Assembly: GCF_002386445.1 (NCBI RefSeq)
Contig: NZ_DGIR01000049.1
Coordinates: 1-64,000 of the forward strand
Direction of reading: 5' to 3'
Source of the DNA: Pseudomonas sp. UBA4617
Lineage (GTDB): Bacteria > Pseudomonadota > Gammaproteobacteria > Pseudomonadales > Pseudomonadaceae
Length of the DNA: 64,000 nucleotides
In this document: piece after piece, positions 15,439 to 24,644 of the stretch
Layout: each line of letters starts with the position of its first letter
Position numbering within the stretch: position 1 is the stretch's first letter
Program-made: the position numbers and the translations under genes
Notes under the pieces: model-generated
Seen by the model: the letters and a program-made list of their open reading frames with translations, nothing else
What the model was told of the DNA's origin: nothing
The model's database searches: none

Positions 15439-17097
15439 ATGCTGACCCTGCTCAACCTGCTCTCGTCCGTAACGCTTCTGGTCTGGGGCACCCACATCGT
15501 ACGTACCGGCATCCTTCGGGTATTCGGCTCGAGCCTGCGGCGCATCATCGGCCAGAACATGAACAAGCGCCCGTTGGCGTTCGTCGCCGGTATCCTGGTC
15601 ACAGCCATGGTGCAAAGCAGCAACGCCACCGCCATGCTGGTCACCTCGTTCGTCGGCCAGGGCCTGATGGCCATGACCCCGGCCTTGGCGATCATGCTCG
15701 GAGCTGACGTGGGGACCGCGTTGATGGCCCGGGTACTGACGCTGGACCTGTCCTGGTTGTCGCCGCTGCTGATCTTCCTGGGCGTGATCTTCTTCCTCTC
15801 GCGCAAACAGACGCGGGCCGGCCAGCTGGGCAGGGTGGGCATCGGGCTTGGCCTGATCATCCTGGCACTCGAGCTGATCGTGCAGGCCGCCACGCCGATA
15901 ACCCACGCCCAGGGCGTGAAGGTGCTGTTCGCCTCGCTGACCGGCGACATCATGCTGGACGCCCTGGTCGGGGCGCTGTTCGCCATGATTTCCTATTCCA
16001 GCCTGGCCGCCGTGCTGCTCACCGCGACGCTGGCCGGCGCCGAAGTGATCAGCTTGCCGGTGGCCATCGGCCTGGTGGTCGGTGCCAATATTGGCAGTGG
16101 GCTACTGGCCTTCATCAGCACCAGCATGCAGAACGCCGCTGGCCGTCGCGTGGCGCTGGGCAGCCTGTTGTACAAGCTGATTGGCCTGCTGCTGATCATC
16201 CCCGTGCTGCACCCGCTGGTGGCCTGGATGGACTCCCTGAGCTTCAGCGCCCAGGAGCTGGTCATCGGCTTTCACCTGCTCTACAACACCCTGCGCTGCC
16301 TGATCATGCTGCCCACGGTCAAGCCGATGGGCCGCCTGTGTAACACCTTGCTCCCCGACCGGGAAAACGGCAACGGCCAGATACGTCCACGCCACCTCGA
16401 TACCTCGGCACTGGAAACGCCCAGCCTGGCCCTGGCCAACGCTGCCCGTGAAACCTTGCGCCTCGGTGACATCGTCGACAGTCTGCTCGAAGCCATGCTT
16501 GGCGCGCTGCGCGGTACCCAGACCGCCTTGCCCCAGCAGGTCCGCGCCCTCGGTGAGGACGCCGACGCCTTGTACAACGCGATCAAGCTGTACCTGGCGC
16601 AGATGTCACGTGAAGACCTCAGTGAGCAGGACAACCGGCGCTGGGCAGAAATCATCGAGCTGGCGATCAACCTCAAGCTGGCCTGCGACCTGATCGAGCG
16701 CATGCTGCGCAAGGTCCAGCAGCAGAAGACCAGCCAGCGCCGGGAATTTTCCCAGGTGGGTCTGGAAGAGCTGACCGGTCTGCAGGAGCAGCTGCTGGCC
16801 AACTTGCGTCTGGGCCTGTCGGTGTTCCTCAGTGCCGACCCGGAAAGCGCCCGCTTGCTGCTGCGGGAAAAGCGCCGCTTCCGCGCCCAGGAACGGCGCC
16901 TGGCACATGCCCATGTCAGCCGCCTGCAGCGCAAGGTCGTGCAAAGTATCGAGACCAGTTCGCTACACTTGGAACTGATCGCCGACATGAAGCGGTTGAA
17001 CTCTTTGTTCTGTAGCAGTGCCTATGTGGTACTGGGCGGCTCGGACACCGGCGGACTGATGCTCGACAGCGTGCCGGACGAAGCCCGCCTGCCGTGA
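15439..17097 (+). CDS. Na/Pi cotransporter family protein with a PhoU-like domain
   Basis: A 552-residue protein. Residues about 1-300 hold two related membrane halves with the NptA/PNaS signature QSSNATAMLVTSFVG (near residue 60) and SYSSLAAVLLTATLAG (near 185). Residues about 335-540 form a helical PhoU-like cytoplasmic domain rich in Arg and Glu. It is expected to move phosphate with sodium, or act in phosphate sensing. The ATG at 15439 follows AGGGGG by eight bases; an ATG seven codons upstream lacks a binding site. It ends 27 bases before the M16 peptidase gene. Confidence 0.88.
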   Translation: MLTLLNLLSSVTLLVWGTHIVRTGILRVFGSSLRRIIGQNMNKRPLAFVAGILVTAMVQSSNATAMLVTSFVGQGLMAMTPALAIMLGADVGTALMARVLTLDLSWLSPLLIFLGVIFFLSRKQTRAGQLGRVGIGLGLIILALELIVQAATPITHAQGVKVLFASLTGDIMLDALVGALFAMISYSSLAAVLLTATLAGAEVISLPVAIGLVVGANIGSGLLAFISTSMQNAAGRRVALGSLLYKLIGLLLIIPVLHPLVAWMDSLSFSAQELVIGFHLLYNTLRCLIMLPTVKPMGRLCNTLLPDRENGNGQIRPRHLDTSALETPSLALANAARETLRLGDIVDSLLEAMLGALRGTQTALPQQVRALGEDADALYNAIKLYLAQMSREDLSEQDNRRWAEIIELAINLKLACDLIERMLRKVQQQKTSQRREFSQVGLEELTGLQEQLLANLRLGLSVFLSADPESARLLLREKRRFRAQERRLAHAHVSRLQRKVVQSIETSSLHLELIADMKRLNSLFCSSAYVVLGGSDTGGLMLDSVPDEARLP

Positions 17098-17124
17098 CTC
17101 CTACCTGAGGACCCAAGCTCGCCC

Positions 17125-18525
17125 ATGCGTTGCCTGATGTTCATTTGCCTGCTGATCTGCAGCCTGCCCTCCCTTGCCCTTGACCGCTCGCGTGTTGAAG
17201 GCTACCTGCTGCCTAACGGCCTGCAGGTCATCTTGAAAAACGGCTATGAACGGGACCATGTGGCGATCCGCCTGGTGATCGGCGTAGGCCTGGACGATTT
17301 CAATTGCGAGCAGAAAGAGCTGCCTCACCTGCTTGAGCACCTGTTGTTCAGCGGCATCGATGAAACCGGCGAAGGTGGCCTGGAAGAACGCCTGCAGTCG
17401 CTGGGCGGCGAATGGAATGCCTACACCAGCAGCGCTGACACCACGTTCGTCATCGAAGCGCCGGCGCGCAACCAGCGCAAGGTCCTCGACCTGCTCCTGG
17501 CGGTAATCCGTGACACTCGGATCGACGCCAGGACCCTGGCCACCGCCAAGCGCATCATCGAACGCGAGGATGGCGGCCATTATGGCCACCTGCAGCGCTG
17601 GCTCGACCGCCAGGACATCGGCCATCCCGCCAGCGACCAGCTGGCCACCGAACTGGGCCTGAAGTGCCCGGAGCGCTCCAACCTCGACGACATGACCCTG
17701 GAGCAGGTGCAAACCTTGCGTGACCACTGGTATGCGGCCAACAACATGACCCTGATCATGGTCGGCGGCCTTGACCGCCTGTTGCCCGCCTATCTGGAAC
17801 GTACCTTTGGCGAACTGCCTGCCACCGAGCCGGAAGAGCGCCGCACCCTGGAAAGTATCAGCCAGCAGGCCGAGCAGCGCCGCGACCTGACCCGTGGCTG
17901 GCTGGGTGACAACGTCAAGCTGCACTGGCTGTTCGTCGAGCCGGTGTTGGACAACGACCACCAGGCCACCCTTGACCTGCTGTCGCATTACCTGGAATGG
18001 GCGCTGTATGACCAGCTGCGGCTGCGCAACGGGCTGTCCTATGGCCCTTCGGCGCAACGTGAAAGCTTTGGCGACACCGGCCTGCTCAGCCTCAATGCCG
18101 ACCTTGAACGCGAAGACATCAACCGGGCGGTCAAGGTGATGCAAGCGTTGTTCGACCACCTGCGCAAGGAAGGCCTCGACCCGGACACCTTTGCCCGCAT
18201 CAAGGACGCCAGCATCGCCAAGGAGAGCTGGAGCACCCAGGGCAACAGTGCCTTGGCCGACTATTACTGGGGGGCGCTGAACGACTATAACGACGGACGC
18301 TTCACCGACCCTGCGCGCAAACTGCGCCAGGTGAGCCTGGAGCAGGCCAATGAGGCGCTCAGGGCATTGCTCAAGGAAGATGGCTATACGCGCATCGAGA
18401 AGCCATTGCTTGGCTATGATGATCTGTATGGTCTGGCGGCCTTGCTGTTGGGGCTGATCCTTGCAGTAGGGCTGTTACGCTGGCGTCGGCATGCCCCGGT
18501 AAAACCGGACGACGCTACACGCTAG
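17125..18525 (+). CDS. M16 family zinc peptidase, membrane-anchored
   Basis: A 466-residue insulinase-like peptidase. It has a signal peptide (about 18 residues), the zinc motif HLLEH at residues 68-72 and the distal ligand Glu148 about 76 residues later, in the RIIERE segment. The M16 second half follows, with RNGLSYGPSAQRESFGDTG near residue 299-317. A hydrophobic segment near residues 433-450 followed by RWRRH suggests a C-terminal membrane anchor with the peptidase in the periplasm. All zinc ligands are present, so activity is expected. The substrate is unknown. It is probably co-transcribed with the Na/Pi gene. Confidence 0.87.
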   Translation: MRCLMFICLLICSLPSLALDRSRVEGYLLPNGLQVILKNGYERDHVAIRLVIGVGLDDFNCEQKELPHLLEHLLFSGIDETGEGGLEERLQSLGGEWNAYTSSADTTFVIEAPARNQRKVLDLLLAVIRDTRIDARTLATAKRIIEREDGGHYGHLQRWLDRQDIGHPASDQLATELGLKCPERSNLDDMTLEQVQTLRDHWYAANNMTLIMVGGLDRLLPAYLERTFGELPATEPEERRTLESISQQAEQRRDLTRGWLGDNVKLHWLFVEPVLDNDHQATLDLLSHYLEWALYDQLRLRNGLSYGPSAQRESFGDTGLLSLNADLEREDINRAVKVMQALFDHLRKEGLDPDTFARIKDASIAKESWSTQGNSALADYYWGALNDYNDGRFTDPARKLRQVSLEQANEALRALLKEDGYTRIEKPLLGYDDLYGLAALLLGLILAVGLLRWRRHAPVKPDDATR

Positions 18526-18586
18526 CGGTGAATCGGCGGTATTCTTTTGCCACTACCGCCCCCTCATCCTCCCTGTTGTAGAGCCA

Positions 18587-19609
18587 ATGCCTCAAATACC
18601 CCGCATCGTCCAGCGCATCATCGATTTGCTTAAACGCTACCCCGGCATCATTGCGCTTGGCGGTTTCCTTTCCGGCATCGGCAGCTTCATCCTGGTTGAC
18701 CGCCAAGCCAGCCTGGCCAGCTGGGTAGCCGTGCTGATGCTCATCAGCTGGGTCTGGCTGATGCTGGAAAACACCCTCACCGGGCTGTTCGCGCGCATCT
18801 TCAACCGCGAAATCCCACAACCGCTATTGCGCTACGCGACGCAGATGATTCACCAAGAATCACTGTTCTTCGTGCTGCCGTTCTTCTTTGTCACCACCAC
18901 CTGGAATAGCAGCCAACTGGTTTTCACCGGCCTGCTCGGCGCTGCCGGCCTGATCTCGATCATCGACCCGCTTTACTACAAGTGGCTGGCACCGCGGCGC
19001 TGGTTGTTCCTGGCGCTGCATACCCTGACCCTGTTCGCCGCCCTGCTCACCGCGCTGCCGATCATCCTGCACCTGACCACCGCGCAAAGTTTCAAGCTCG
19101 CACTGATCATCGCCATGGCGCTGTCGTTCCCCAGCCTGGCCAGCAGCTTCCCGATCAATAACTGGCGGCGCGCCGTGGCGCTGGTGCTAGTTACTCTGTC
19201 GGTTGGCGGCGTTGGGTGGCTGCTGCGCTCATGGGTGCCGCCGGCGACCCTGTGGATGACCGACGTCGCGGTCAGCACCGAGGTGCAGAATCGCCAGCCA
19301 GGCGCTTCGCTGAAGGAAATCGCTGCCAGTCGCATCAGCAGCCAAGGCCTGTATGCATACACGGCAATCAACGCACCACGCGGCCTGAACGAACGGATCT
19401 ACCACGTATGGCAAAAGGACGGCCGGGAAGTCGATCGCATTGCGCTGGATATCCATGGTGGCCGCAAGGAAGGCTATCGCGCGTGGACGCACAAGCAGAA
19501 CTTCCCGCCCAACCCGGTAGGCAAGTGGCAGGTGAGGGTGCTGACCGAAGATGGGCAGGTGATTGGCGTACTGCGCTTCAAAGTAGTCGACGATACGCCG
19601 ACACAATGA
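18587..19609 (+). CDS. DUF5924/DUF2914-type membrane protein
   Basis: A 340-residue protein. The first 215 residues contain about seven hydrophobic segments; the last 115 form a soluble domain, probably in the periplasm, with the pattern RIYHVWQKDGREVDRIAL and GKWQVRVLTEDGQVIGVLRF, which I recognise as DUF2914. The function is unknown. It follows the M16 peptidase by 61 bases on the same strand and precedes an Mla-like operon, so an envelope role is plausible. The ATG at 18587 has only a weak Shine-Dalgarno sequence. Confidence 0.75.
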   Translation: MPQIPRIVQRIIDLLKRYPGIIALGGFLSGIGSFILVDRQASLASWVAVLMLISWVWLMLENTLTGLFARIFNREIPQPLLRYATQMIHQESLFFVLPFFFVTTTWNSSQLVFTGLLGAAGLISIIDPLYYKWLAPRRWLFLALHTLTLFAALLTALPIILHLTTAQSFKLALIIAMALSFPSLASSFPINNWRRAVALVLVTLSVGGVGWLLRSWVPPATLWMTDVAVSTEVQNRQPGASLKEIAASRISSQGLYAYTAINAPRGLNERIYHVWQKDGREVDRIALDIHGGRKEGYRAWTHKQNFPPNPVGKWQVRVLTEDGQVIGVLRFKVVDDTPTQ

Positions 19610-19622
19610 TTGAGGTAACTTC

Positions 19623-19680
19623 GCCCCTGTAGCAGCAGCCTCGCGTCGCGATGGGCCGCAAAGCAGCCCCCGTGCCCCAC
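19623..19680. repeat. Degenerate REP-like element
   Basis: The stretch CTGTAGCAGCAGCCTCGCG followed by TCGCGATGGGCCGCAAAGC resembles the CTGTAGGAGCGGCC...GGGCCGC repeats elsewhere in the window, in degraded form. Confidence 0.4.
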
Positions 19681-19765
19681 ACAGCACATAATCACCAAAC
19701 AGCCCTGGCCCGCTGCGCTATGATCAGCCCCTGAGCCTCACTGCCGAGTCAGGAGCATGGAGCCG

Positions 19766-20890
19766 ATGACCCTACCCAGCGCCACCCTGGACACCAGTAG
19801 CCGGCCGGCCTGCCTGCGCATTGCCGGTGACTGGACGCTGGCGCATTACGCCAGCCTCAAGCGTGACAGCGAGCGCCTGCGCACGCAGTATGCCGCCGAC
19901 ACCGTTGCCGACCTCAGCCAACTTGGGCGCCTGGATACTGCCGGGGCCTCACTGCTGGCCGAATTGCTCGGTGCCGAGCGCCTGTCGCTCTGCACCAACG
20001 AACTGCCCGAAGCCAGCCGCGCACTGCTCAGGAACGTCTATTGCTCCGTGCAGGACTACTGCATTCCGGTCAAGGAACCCGAGCGCAACGTGCTGCTGTT
20101 GCTGCTGGAACGCATCGGCTGCGCCGTCGGTGCCTTGTGGCAAGACAGCCTGCAGTTGCTTGGCTTCGTCGGCGTTATTCTCGAAACCCTGCTGCGCCGC
20201 GCCTTGCAACCGCATCGCTGGCGCTGGACCCCGGTCGTGGCGCACATCGAACAGACTGGCCTGGATGCTGCGCCCATCGTCGCCTTGCTGACCTTCCTGG
20301 TGGGCGCAGTGGTGGCCTTCCTCGGTGCCACGGTGCTGGCCGATTTCGGCGCAACCGTCTTCACGGTCGACCTGGTGGCCTTCTCGTTCCTGCGTGAGTT
20401 CGCCGTCCTGCTGACCGCCATCCTCATGGCCGGCCGTACCGCCAGTGCATTTACCGCACAGATCGGCTCGATGAAGGCCAACGAGGAAATCGACGCCATC
20501 CGCACCCTGGGCCTCAACCCCATGGAGCTGCTGGTAATGCCGCGGGTGCTGGCCTTGCTGATATCGCTGCCCTTGCTCACGTTTGTGGCGATGATCTGCG
20601 GGATCGTCGGCGGTGCGGTGGTATGTGCGCTGTCGCTGGATATTTCGCCAGCCATGTTCCTGTCGCTGCTGCAAAGCGACATTGGCGTGCAGCATTTCCT
20701 GGTCGGCCTGGCCAAGGCGCCGTTCTTCGCCTTCCTGATAGCCGCCATCGGTTGCCTGGAAGGCTTCAAGGTCAGCGGCAGCGCCGAATCGGTGGGGGCG
20801 CACACCACCTCGGCGGTGGTGCAGTCGATATTCGTGGTCATCGTGCTGGACGCGGTGGCCGCCCTGTTCTTCATGGAGATGGGCTGGTGA
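19766..20890 (+). CDS. MlaE-type ABC transporter permease with an N-terminal STAS-like domain
   Basis: A 374-residue protein if the ATG at 19766 is used. An ATG at 19757 is nearly adjacent to AGGAG (one base apart), which is too close, while 19766 is ten bases away. Residues about 10-110 form a STAS-like domain (VADLSQLGRLDTAGASLLAE). The rest is the MlaE/YrbE permease with FLREFAVLLTAILMAGRTAS and ANEEIDAIRTLGLNPMELLV. Such permeases move phospholipids across the inner membrane in retrograde or anterograde trafficking. The STAS domain is fused here, whereas in the classical Mla system it is the separate MlaB. Confidence 0.92.
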   Translation: MTLPSATLDTSSRPACLRIAGDWTLAHYASLKRDSERLRTQYAADTVADLSQLGRLDTAGASLLAELLGAERLSLCTNELPEASRALLRNVYCSVQDYCIPVKEPERNVLLLLLERIGCAVGALWQDSLQLLGFVGVILETLLRRALQPHRWRWTPVVAHIEQTGLDAAPIVALLTFLVGAVVAFLGATVLADFGATVFTVDLVAFSFLREFAVLLTAILMAGRTASAFTAQIGSMKANEEIDAIRTLGLNPMELLVMPRVLALLISLPLLTFVAMICGIVGGAVVCALSLDISPAMFLSLLQSDIGVQHFLVGLAKAPFFAFLIAAIGCLEGFKVSGSAESVGAHTTSAVVQSIFVVIVLDAVAALFFMEMGW

Positions 20891-21678
20891 GTGGCCAGGA
20901 GAGCGTGATCGAGGCGCGTGGCATCTGCAACCGCTTTGGCCGCCAGAGCGTGCACGAGAACCTCGATCTGGACCTCTACCGTGGCGAGATCCTCGCCGTG
21001 GTCGGCGGCTCGGGCAGCGGTAAATCTGTGTTGCTGCGCAGTATCATCGGCCTGCGGCGGCCCAATGAGGGCCAGATCAAGGTGTTCGGCCAGGATCTCG
21101 CCGGCCTGCGCGAAGAGCAACGCTCACTGATCGAGCGGCGCTTCGGCGTGCTGTTCCAGAAGGGCGCACTGTTTTCCTCGTTGACGGTGACCGAGAACGT
21201 GGCATTGCCACTGATTGAACACGCCGGGCTGTCCCGCGCCGATGCCGAACATCTGGCCGGGGTGAAACTGGCCCTGGCCGGCCTGCCGATCTCGGCCGCC
21301 GACAAGTACCCGGCCTCGCTGTCCGGCGGCATGATCAAACGTGCGGCACTGGCCCGCGCCTTGGCCCTGGACCCTGACATCCTGTTCCTCGACGAACCCA
21401 CCGCCGGCCTGGACCCGATTGGCGCCGCCGCCTTCGACCAGTTGATCCTGACGCTGCGTGATGCGCTGGGCCTGTCGGTGTTCCTCATTACCCATGACCT
21501 CGACACCCTGTACACCATCACCGACCGCATCGCCGTACTGTCGCAGAAAAAGGTCCTGGTCGCCGGCCCGCTGGCCGAGGTCGAGCAGGCCAGCGACACC
21601 TGGATCCAAGATTACTTTCATGGCCCACGCGGGCGCGCAGCCGAGCAGGCTGCGATCCGTGCCGGGCAGGAGCGCTGA
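20887..21678 (+). CDS. Mla-like ABC transporter ATP-binding protein
   Basis: A 263-residue ATPase. It has Walker A GGSGSGKS, the signature SLSGGMIKRAALARALALDP and Walker B DILFLDEPTAGLDP. The start is GTG at 20887, overlapping the permease stop by four bases (GTGA). The variant signature SGGM is typical of MlaF-type proteins. It powers the permease encoded just upstream. Confidence 0.93.
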   Translation: MSGQESVIEARGICNRFGRQSVHENLDLDLYRGEILAVVGGSGSGKSVLLRSIIGLRRPNEGQIKVFGQDLAGLREEQRSLIERRFGVLFQKGALFSSLTVTENVALPLIEHAGLSRADAEHLAGVKLALAGLPISAADKYPASLSGGMIKRAALARALALDPDILFLDEPTAGLDPIGAAAFDQLILTLRDALGLSVFLITHDLDTLYTITDRIAVLSQKKVLVAGPLAEVEQASDTWIQDYFHGPRGRAAEQAAIRAGQER

Positions 21679-21681
21679 GCA

Positions 21682-22620
21682 ATGGAAACCCGAGCCCATC
21701 ACGTCCTCATCGGCCTGGTCACCGTTCTGGTGGTAGCCGGCGCCATGCTGTTCGGCCTGTGGCTGACCAAATCCAGTGTCGACGATGCCTTCAAAGACTA
21801 CGAGGTGGTGTTCAACGAAGCTGTCTCCGGCCTGTCGCGCGGCAGCCCGGTGCAGTACAACGGTATCAAGGTGGGTGATGTGTCGACCCTGCGTCTGGAC
21901 CCGAAAGACCCGCGCCGGGTACTGGCACGGGTGCGCCTGAGTGCCGACACCCCAGTAAAGGAAGACACCCAGGCCAAGCTGACCCTGGCCGGGGTAACCG
22001 GCAACTCGTTCATCCAGCTCAGCGGCGGTACCCCACAAAGCCCGGAACTGAAAGGCAAGGACGGCAAGCTGCCGGTGATCATCGCTTCACCCTCACCGAT
22101 CTCGCGCCTGCTCAATGACAGCAGCGACCTGGTGACCAACATCAACCTGCTGCTGCACAACGCCAACCAGATGTTCTCCGAGGACAACATCGGCCACCTG
22201 AGCAACACCCTGGCCAACCTCGACAAGACTACCGGTGCCTTCGCCGGCGAGCACGGCAGCATCGCCGAGGCCATCGAGCAACTGGTGCAGGTGGGCAAAC
22301 AGGCCAGCGCCACCTTGGCCGAAACCCAGGCGCTGATGCGCAATGCCAACGGCCTGCTGGGCAGCGAGGGCAAACAAGCGATCGGCAGTGCCGAGCAGGC
22401 CATGCAGTCGCTGGCCGAGAGCACCGCCACCATCAACCGCCTGCTGGAAGACAATCGCGAAGCGATCGGCGACGGCGCCCAGGGCCTGAACCAGCTCAAC
22501 CCGGCGATTCGCGAACTGCGCGAAACGCTCAACGCACTCAAGGGTATCTCCCGGCAACTGGAGGCCGACCCCAGCGGTTACCTGCTAGGCCGCGACAACA
22601 ACAAGGAGTTCCAGCCATGA
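21682..22620 (+). CDS. MCE domain (MlaD-like) substrate-binding protein
   Basis: A 312-residue protein with one N-terminal membrane segment (about residues 8-29) and an MCE domain at about residues 38-118 (VSGLSRGSPVQYNGIKVGDV). A long helical C-terminal region (about 150-300) is predicted to extend into the periplasm and resembles longer MCE proteins that span toward the outer membrane. It is 3 bases downstream of the ATPase gene and overlaps the lipoprotein gene by four bases. It should form the lipid-binding ring of the transporter. Confidence 0.93.
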   Translation: METRAHHVLIGLVTVLVVAGAMLFGLWLTKSSVDDAFKDYEVVFNEAVSGLSRGSPVQYNGIKVGDVSTLRLDPKDPRRVLARVRLSADTPVKEDTQAKLTLAGVTGNSFIQLSGGTPQSPELKGKDGKLPVIIASPSPISRLLNDSSDLVTNINLLLHNANQMFSEDNIGHLSNTLANLDKTTGAFAGEHGSIAEAIEQLVQVGKQASATLAETQALMRNANGLLGSEGKQAIGSAEQAMQSLAESTATINRLLEDNREAIGDGAQGLNQLNPAIRELRETLNALKGISRQLEADPSGYLLGRDNNKEFQP

Positions 22621-23234
22621 AACCCTCGCTGCGCCTGCTGGCCCTGGCGGCCGCGCTGAGCCTGGCCAGTGCTTGCTCGATTCTGCCGCAGAGCGAACCC
22701 GTCGACCTCTATCGCCTGCCAGTCAACCAACCCAGCCGTATCACGCCAGCGCTGGACTGGTCACTGCGCCTGAACAAGCCGCTGGCCAGCGAGGTGCTGG
22801 CCGGCCCGCGGATTGCCGTGGTTCCTCAAGGTAATGTGGTCAGCAGCTACAAGGGCGCGCGCTGGAGCGATGCGGTGCCGGTGCTGCTGCGCAACCGCCT
22901 GCTGGACGGTTTTCAGCGTGATGGCCGGGTACAGCGGCTGAGCGCTGACGACAGCAACCTGCAGGCCGACTTTGAACTGGCTGGCGAGCTGCAGGCCTTC
23001 CAGAGTGAATACCGAGCAGATGGGGTGGTGGAAGTGGTGGTCCGCTATGACGCGCGGCTGGTACAGGGGCGCACCCAGCGCATCCTTGCCAGCAAGCGCT
23101 TCGAAATCCGCAAACCGTTGGTCGACCGGCAGGTGTCAGCGGTAGTCGCAGGCTTTGGCCAGGCTTGTGACCAACTGACAGGGCAGGTGGTGGGTTGGAC
23201 CATTGCCCAGGCAGGTAGCGCTCCCGCTTCCTGA
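22617..23234 (+). CDS. ABC-type transport auxiliary lipoprotein (PqiC-like)
   Basis: A 205-residue lipoprotein with the lipobox LASAC (Cys20). The mature domain matches the PqiC/YmbA family: DLYRLP near the N-terminus, then RIAVVPQGNVVSSYKGARW and ADFELAGELQAFQSEY. An outer-membrane location is inferred; position +2 is Ser, not Asp. The ATG overlaps the mlaD-like stop (ATGA). The partner set of permease, ATPase, MCE protein and PqiC-like lipoprotein makes one complete lipid-transport system distinct from the main mlaFEDCB operon. Confidence 0.9.
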   Translation: MKPSLRLLALAAALSLASACSILPQSEPVDLYRLPVNQPSRITPALDWSLRLNKPLASEVLAGPRIAVVPQGNVVSSYKGARWSDAVPVLLRNRLLDGFQRDGRVQRLSADDSNLQADFELAGELQAFQSEYRADGVVEVVVRYDARLVQGRTQRILASKRFEIRKPLVDRQVSAVVAGFGQACDQLTGQVVGWTIAQAGSAPAS

Positions 23235-23278
23235 AAGCTGTCCCGCGTGGTGCAGGAGCGGCCCGTAGAGCAGATGAC

Positions 23279-24508
23279 TCAGGCGAAGAACCAGTAGCAG
23301 ACGAAAATCGCCGCAATCACGCCGCTCAATTCCGCCAGCAATGCGCAGCCGACCGCATGGCGCACCCGCTGGATACCCACGGCACCGAAGTACACCGCCA
23401 GCACATAGAAGGTGGTTTCGGTGCTGCCCTGGATGGTTGCTGCCACCAGCGCGGGGAAGCTGTCGACGCCGTGGGTCTGCATGGTCTCGATCAGCATCGC
23501 CCGCGCGGCACTGCCGGAGAACGGCTTGACCAGCGCCGTGGGCAAACCCTCGACGAAACGGGTGTCCAGGCCCATCCAGGTGACCAGATGGCGGATGCCG
23601 TCCAGGGCCATCTCCAGGGCGCCGGACGCACGCAGCACGCCCACCGCCACCAACATCGCCACCAGGTAGGGCAATAGCCCTTTGGCGACATCGAACCCTT
23701 CCTTGGCGCCGTCCACGAACGCTTCGTACACCTGTACCCGTCTCAGGGCGCCAATTACCAGAAAGACCATGATCACGCCAAACAAGGTGAGATTGCCCAG
23801 GATCGACGACAGGCTGGCCAGTGCAGCCGCGGACAGGGTGCCAAGGAACGCCATGAAGCCACCCAGCAGCAAGGCGCCGGGAATCAGGTAGGCGAGCACC
23901 ACCGGATCCCACAGGCGCAAGCGCTGCATAACCGCCACCGACAGCAGGCCGACCAGAGTCGAGACGCTGGTAGCCAGCAGGATGGGCAGGAACACCATGG
24001 TCGGGTCCGCTGCCCCCTGCTGGGCCCGGTACATGAAGATGGTCACCGGCAGCAGGGTCAACGAAGAAGCATTAAGTACCAAGAACAGGATCTGGGCATT
24101 GCTCGCTGTGGTACTGCTGGGGTTCAGCTCCTGCAACGCACGCATGGCCTTGAGGCCGATCGGGGTGGCGGCGTTATCCAGCCCCAGGCCGTTGGCGGCA
24201 AAGTTCATGGTGATCAGGCCCAGGGCCGGGTGGCCGGGTGGGACCTCGGGCATCAGCCGCGCGAATAGCGGGCCAAGCATCCGGGCCAGCCATTCGACGA
24301 TGCCAGCCTTTTCGGCAATCTTGAGAAAGCCCAGCCAAAGGGTCAGTGTGCCGAACAACAGCACCATGACTTCGACCGACAGCTTGGCCATGGCAAAGAT
24401 GCTCTCGACCATGGCCGCGAAGATACCGGGGTTGCCGCCAACCAGCCACTGCGCCAGCGCGGACACGGCCGCCACCAGGAAAAAACCAAGCCAAAGGCCG
24501 TTGAGCAT
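23279..24508 (-). CDS. Fused SpmA/SpmB-like nucleoside-recognition membrane protein
   Basis: A 409-residue protein with about ten hydrophobic segments. Residues about 1-200 resemble SpmA (ITMNFAANGLGLDNAATPIG) and about 220-409 resemble SpmB (TALVKPFSGSAARAMLIETM, TIQGSTETTFYVLAVYFG). Both carry the nucleoside-recognition (Gate) fold. In Bacillus the two halves are separate spore-maturation proteins. Pseudomonas does not sporulate, so another role, perhaps small-molecule transport, must apply. GGGGGA lies about 9 bases before the ATG at 24508. The gene stands alone on the minus strand, downstream of the gltP terminator. Confidence 0.88.
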   Translation of the reverse strand: MLNGLWLGFFLVAAVSALAQWLVGGNPGIFAAMVESIFAMAKLSVEVMVLLFGTLTLWLGFLKIAEKAGIVEWLARMLGPLFARLMPEVPPGHPALGLITMNFAANGLGLDNAATPIGLKAMRALQELNPSSTTASNAQILFLVLNASSLTLLPVTIFMYRAQQGAADPTMVFLPILLATSVSTLVGLLSVAVMQRLRLWDPVVLAYLIPGALLLGGFMAFLGTLSAAALASLSSILGNLTLFGVIMVFLVIGALRRVQVYEAFVDGAKEGFDVAKGLLPYLVAMLVAVGVLRASGALEMALDGIRHLVTWMGLDTRFVEGLPTALVKPFSGSAARAMLIETMQTHGVDSFPALVAATIQGSTETTFYVLAVYFGAVGIQRVRHAVGCALLAELSGVIAAIFVCYWFFA

Positions 24509-24594
24509 CCGTGTATTCCCCCTGAAAAATGCCCGAATGATAGCGTATCGGGCCCCCCGCGACCGCTCCTACCGGAAGCCGTGAACACTGCGTA

Positions 24595-24622
24595 AAACAA
24601 AAAGCCCCGACAAGTCGGGGCT
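24595..24622 (-). terminator. Intrinsic terminator of gltP
   Basis: On the minus strand, AAGCCCCGAC and GTCGGGGCTT form a 10-bp stem followed by TTTTTGTTTT. It starts about 23 bases past the gltP stop codon. Confidence 0.92.
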
Positions 24623-24644
24623 TCTGGTCAAACGTGAGTGAGGC

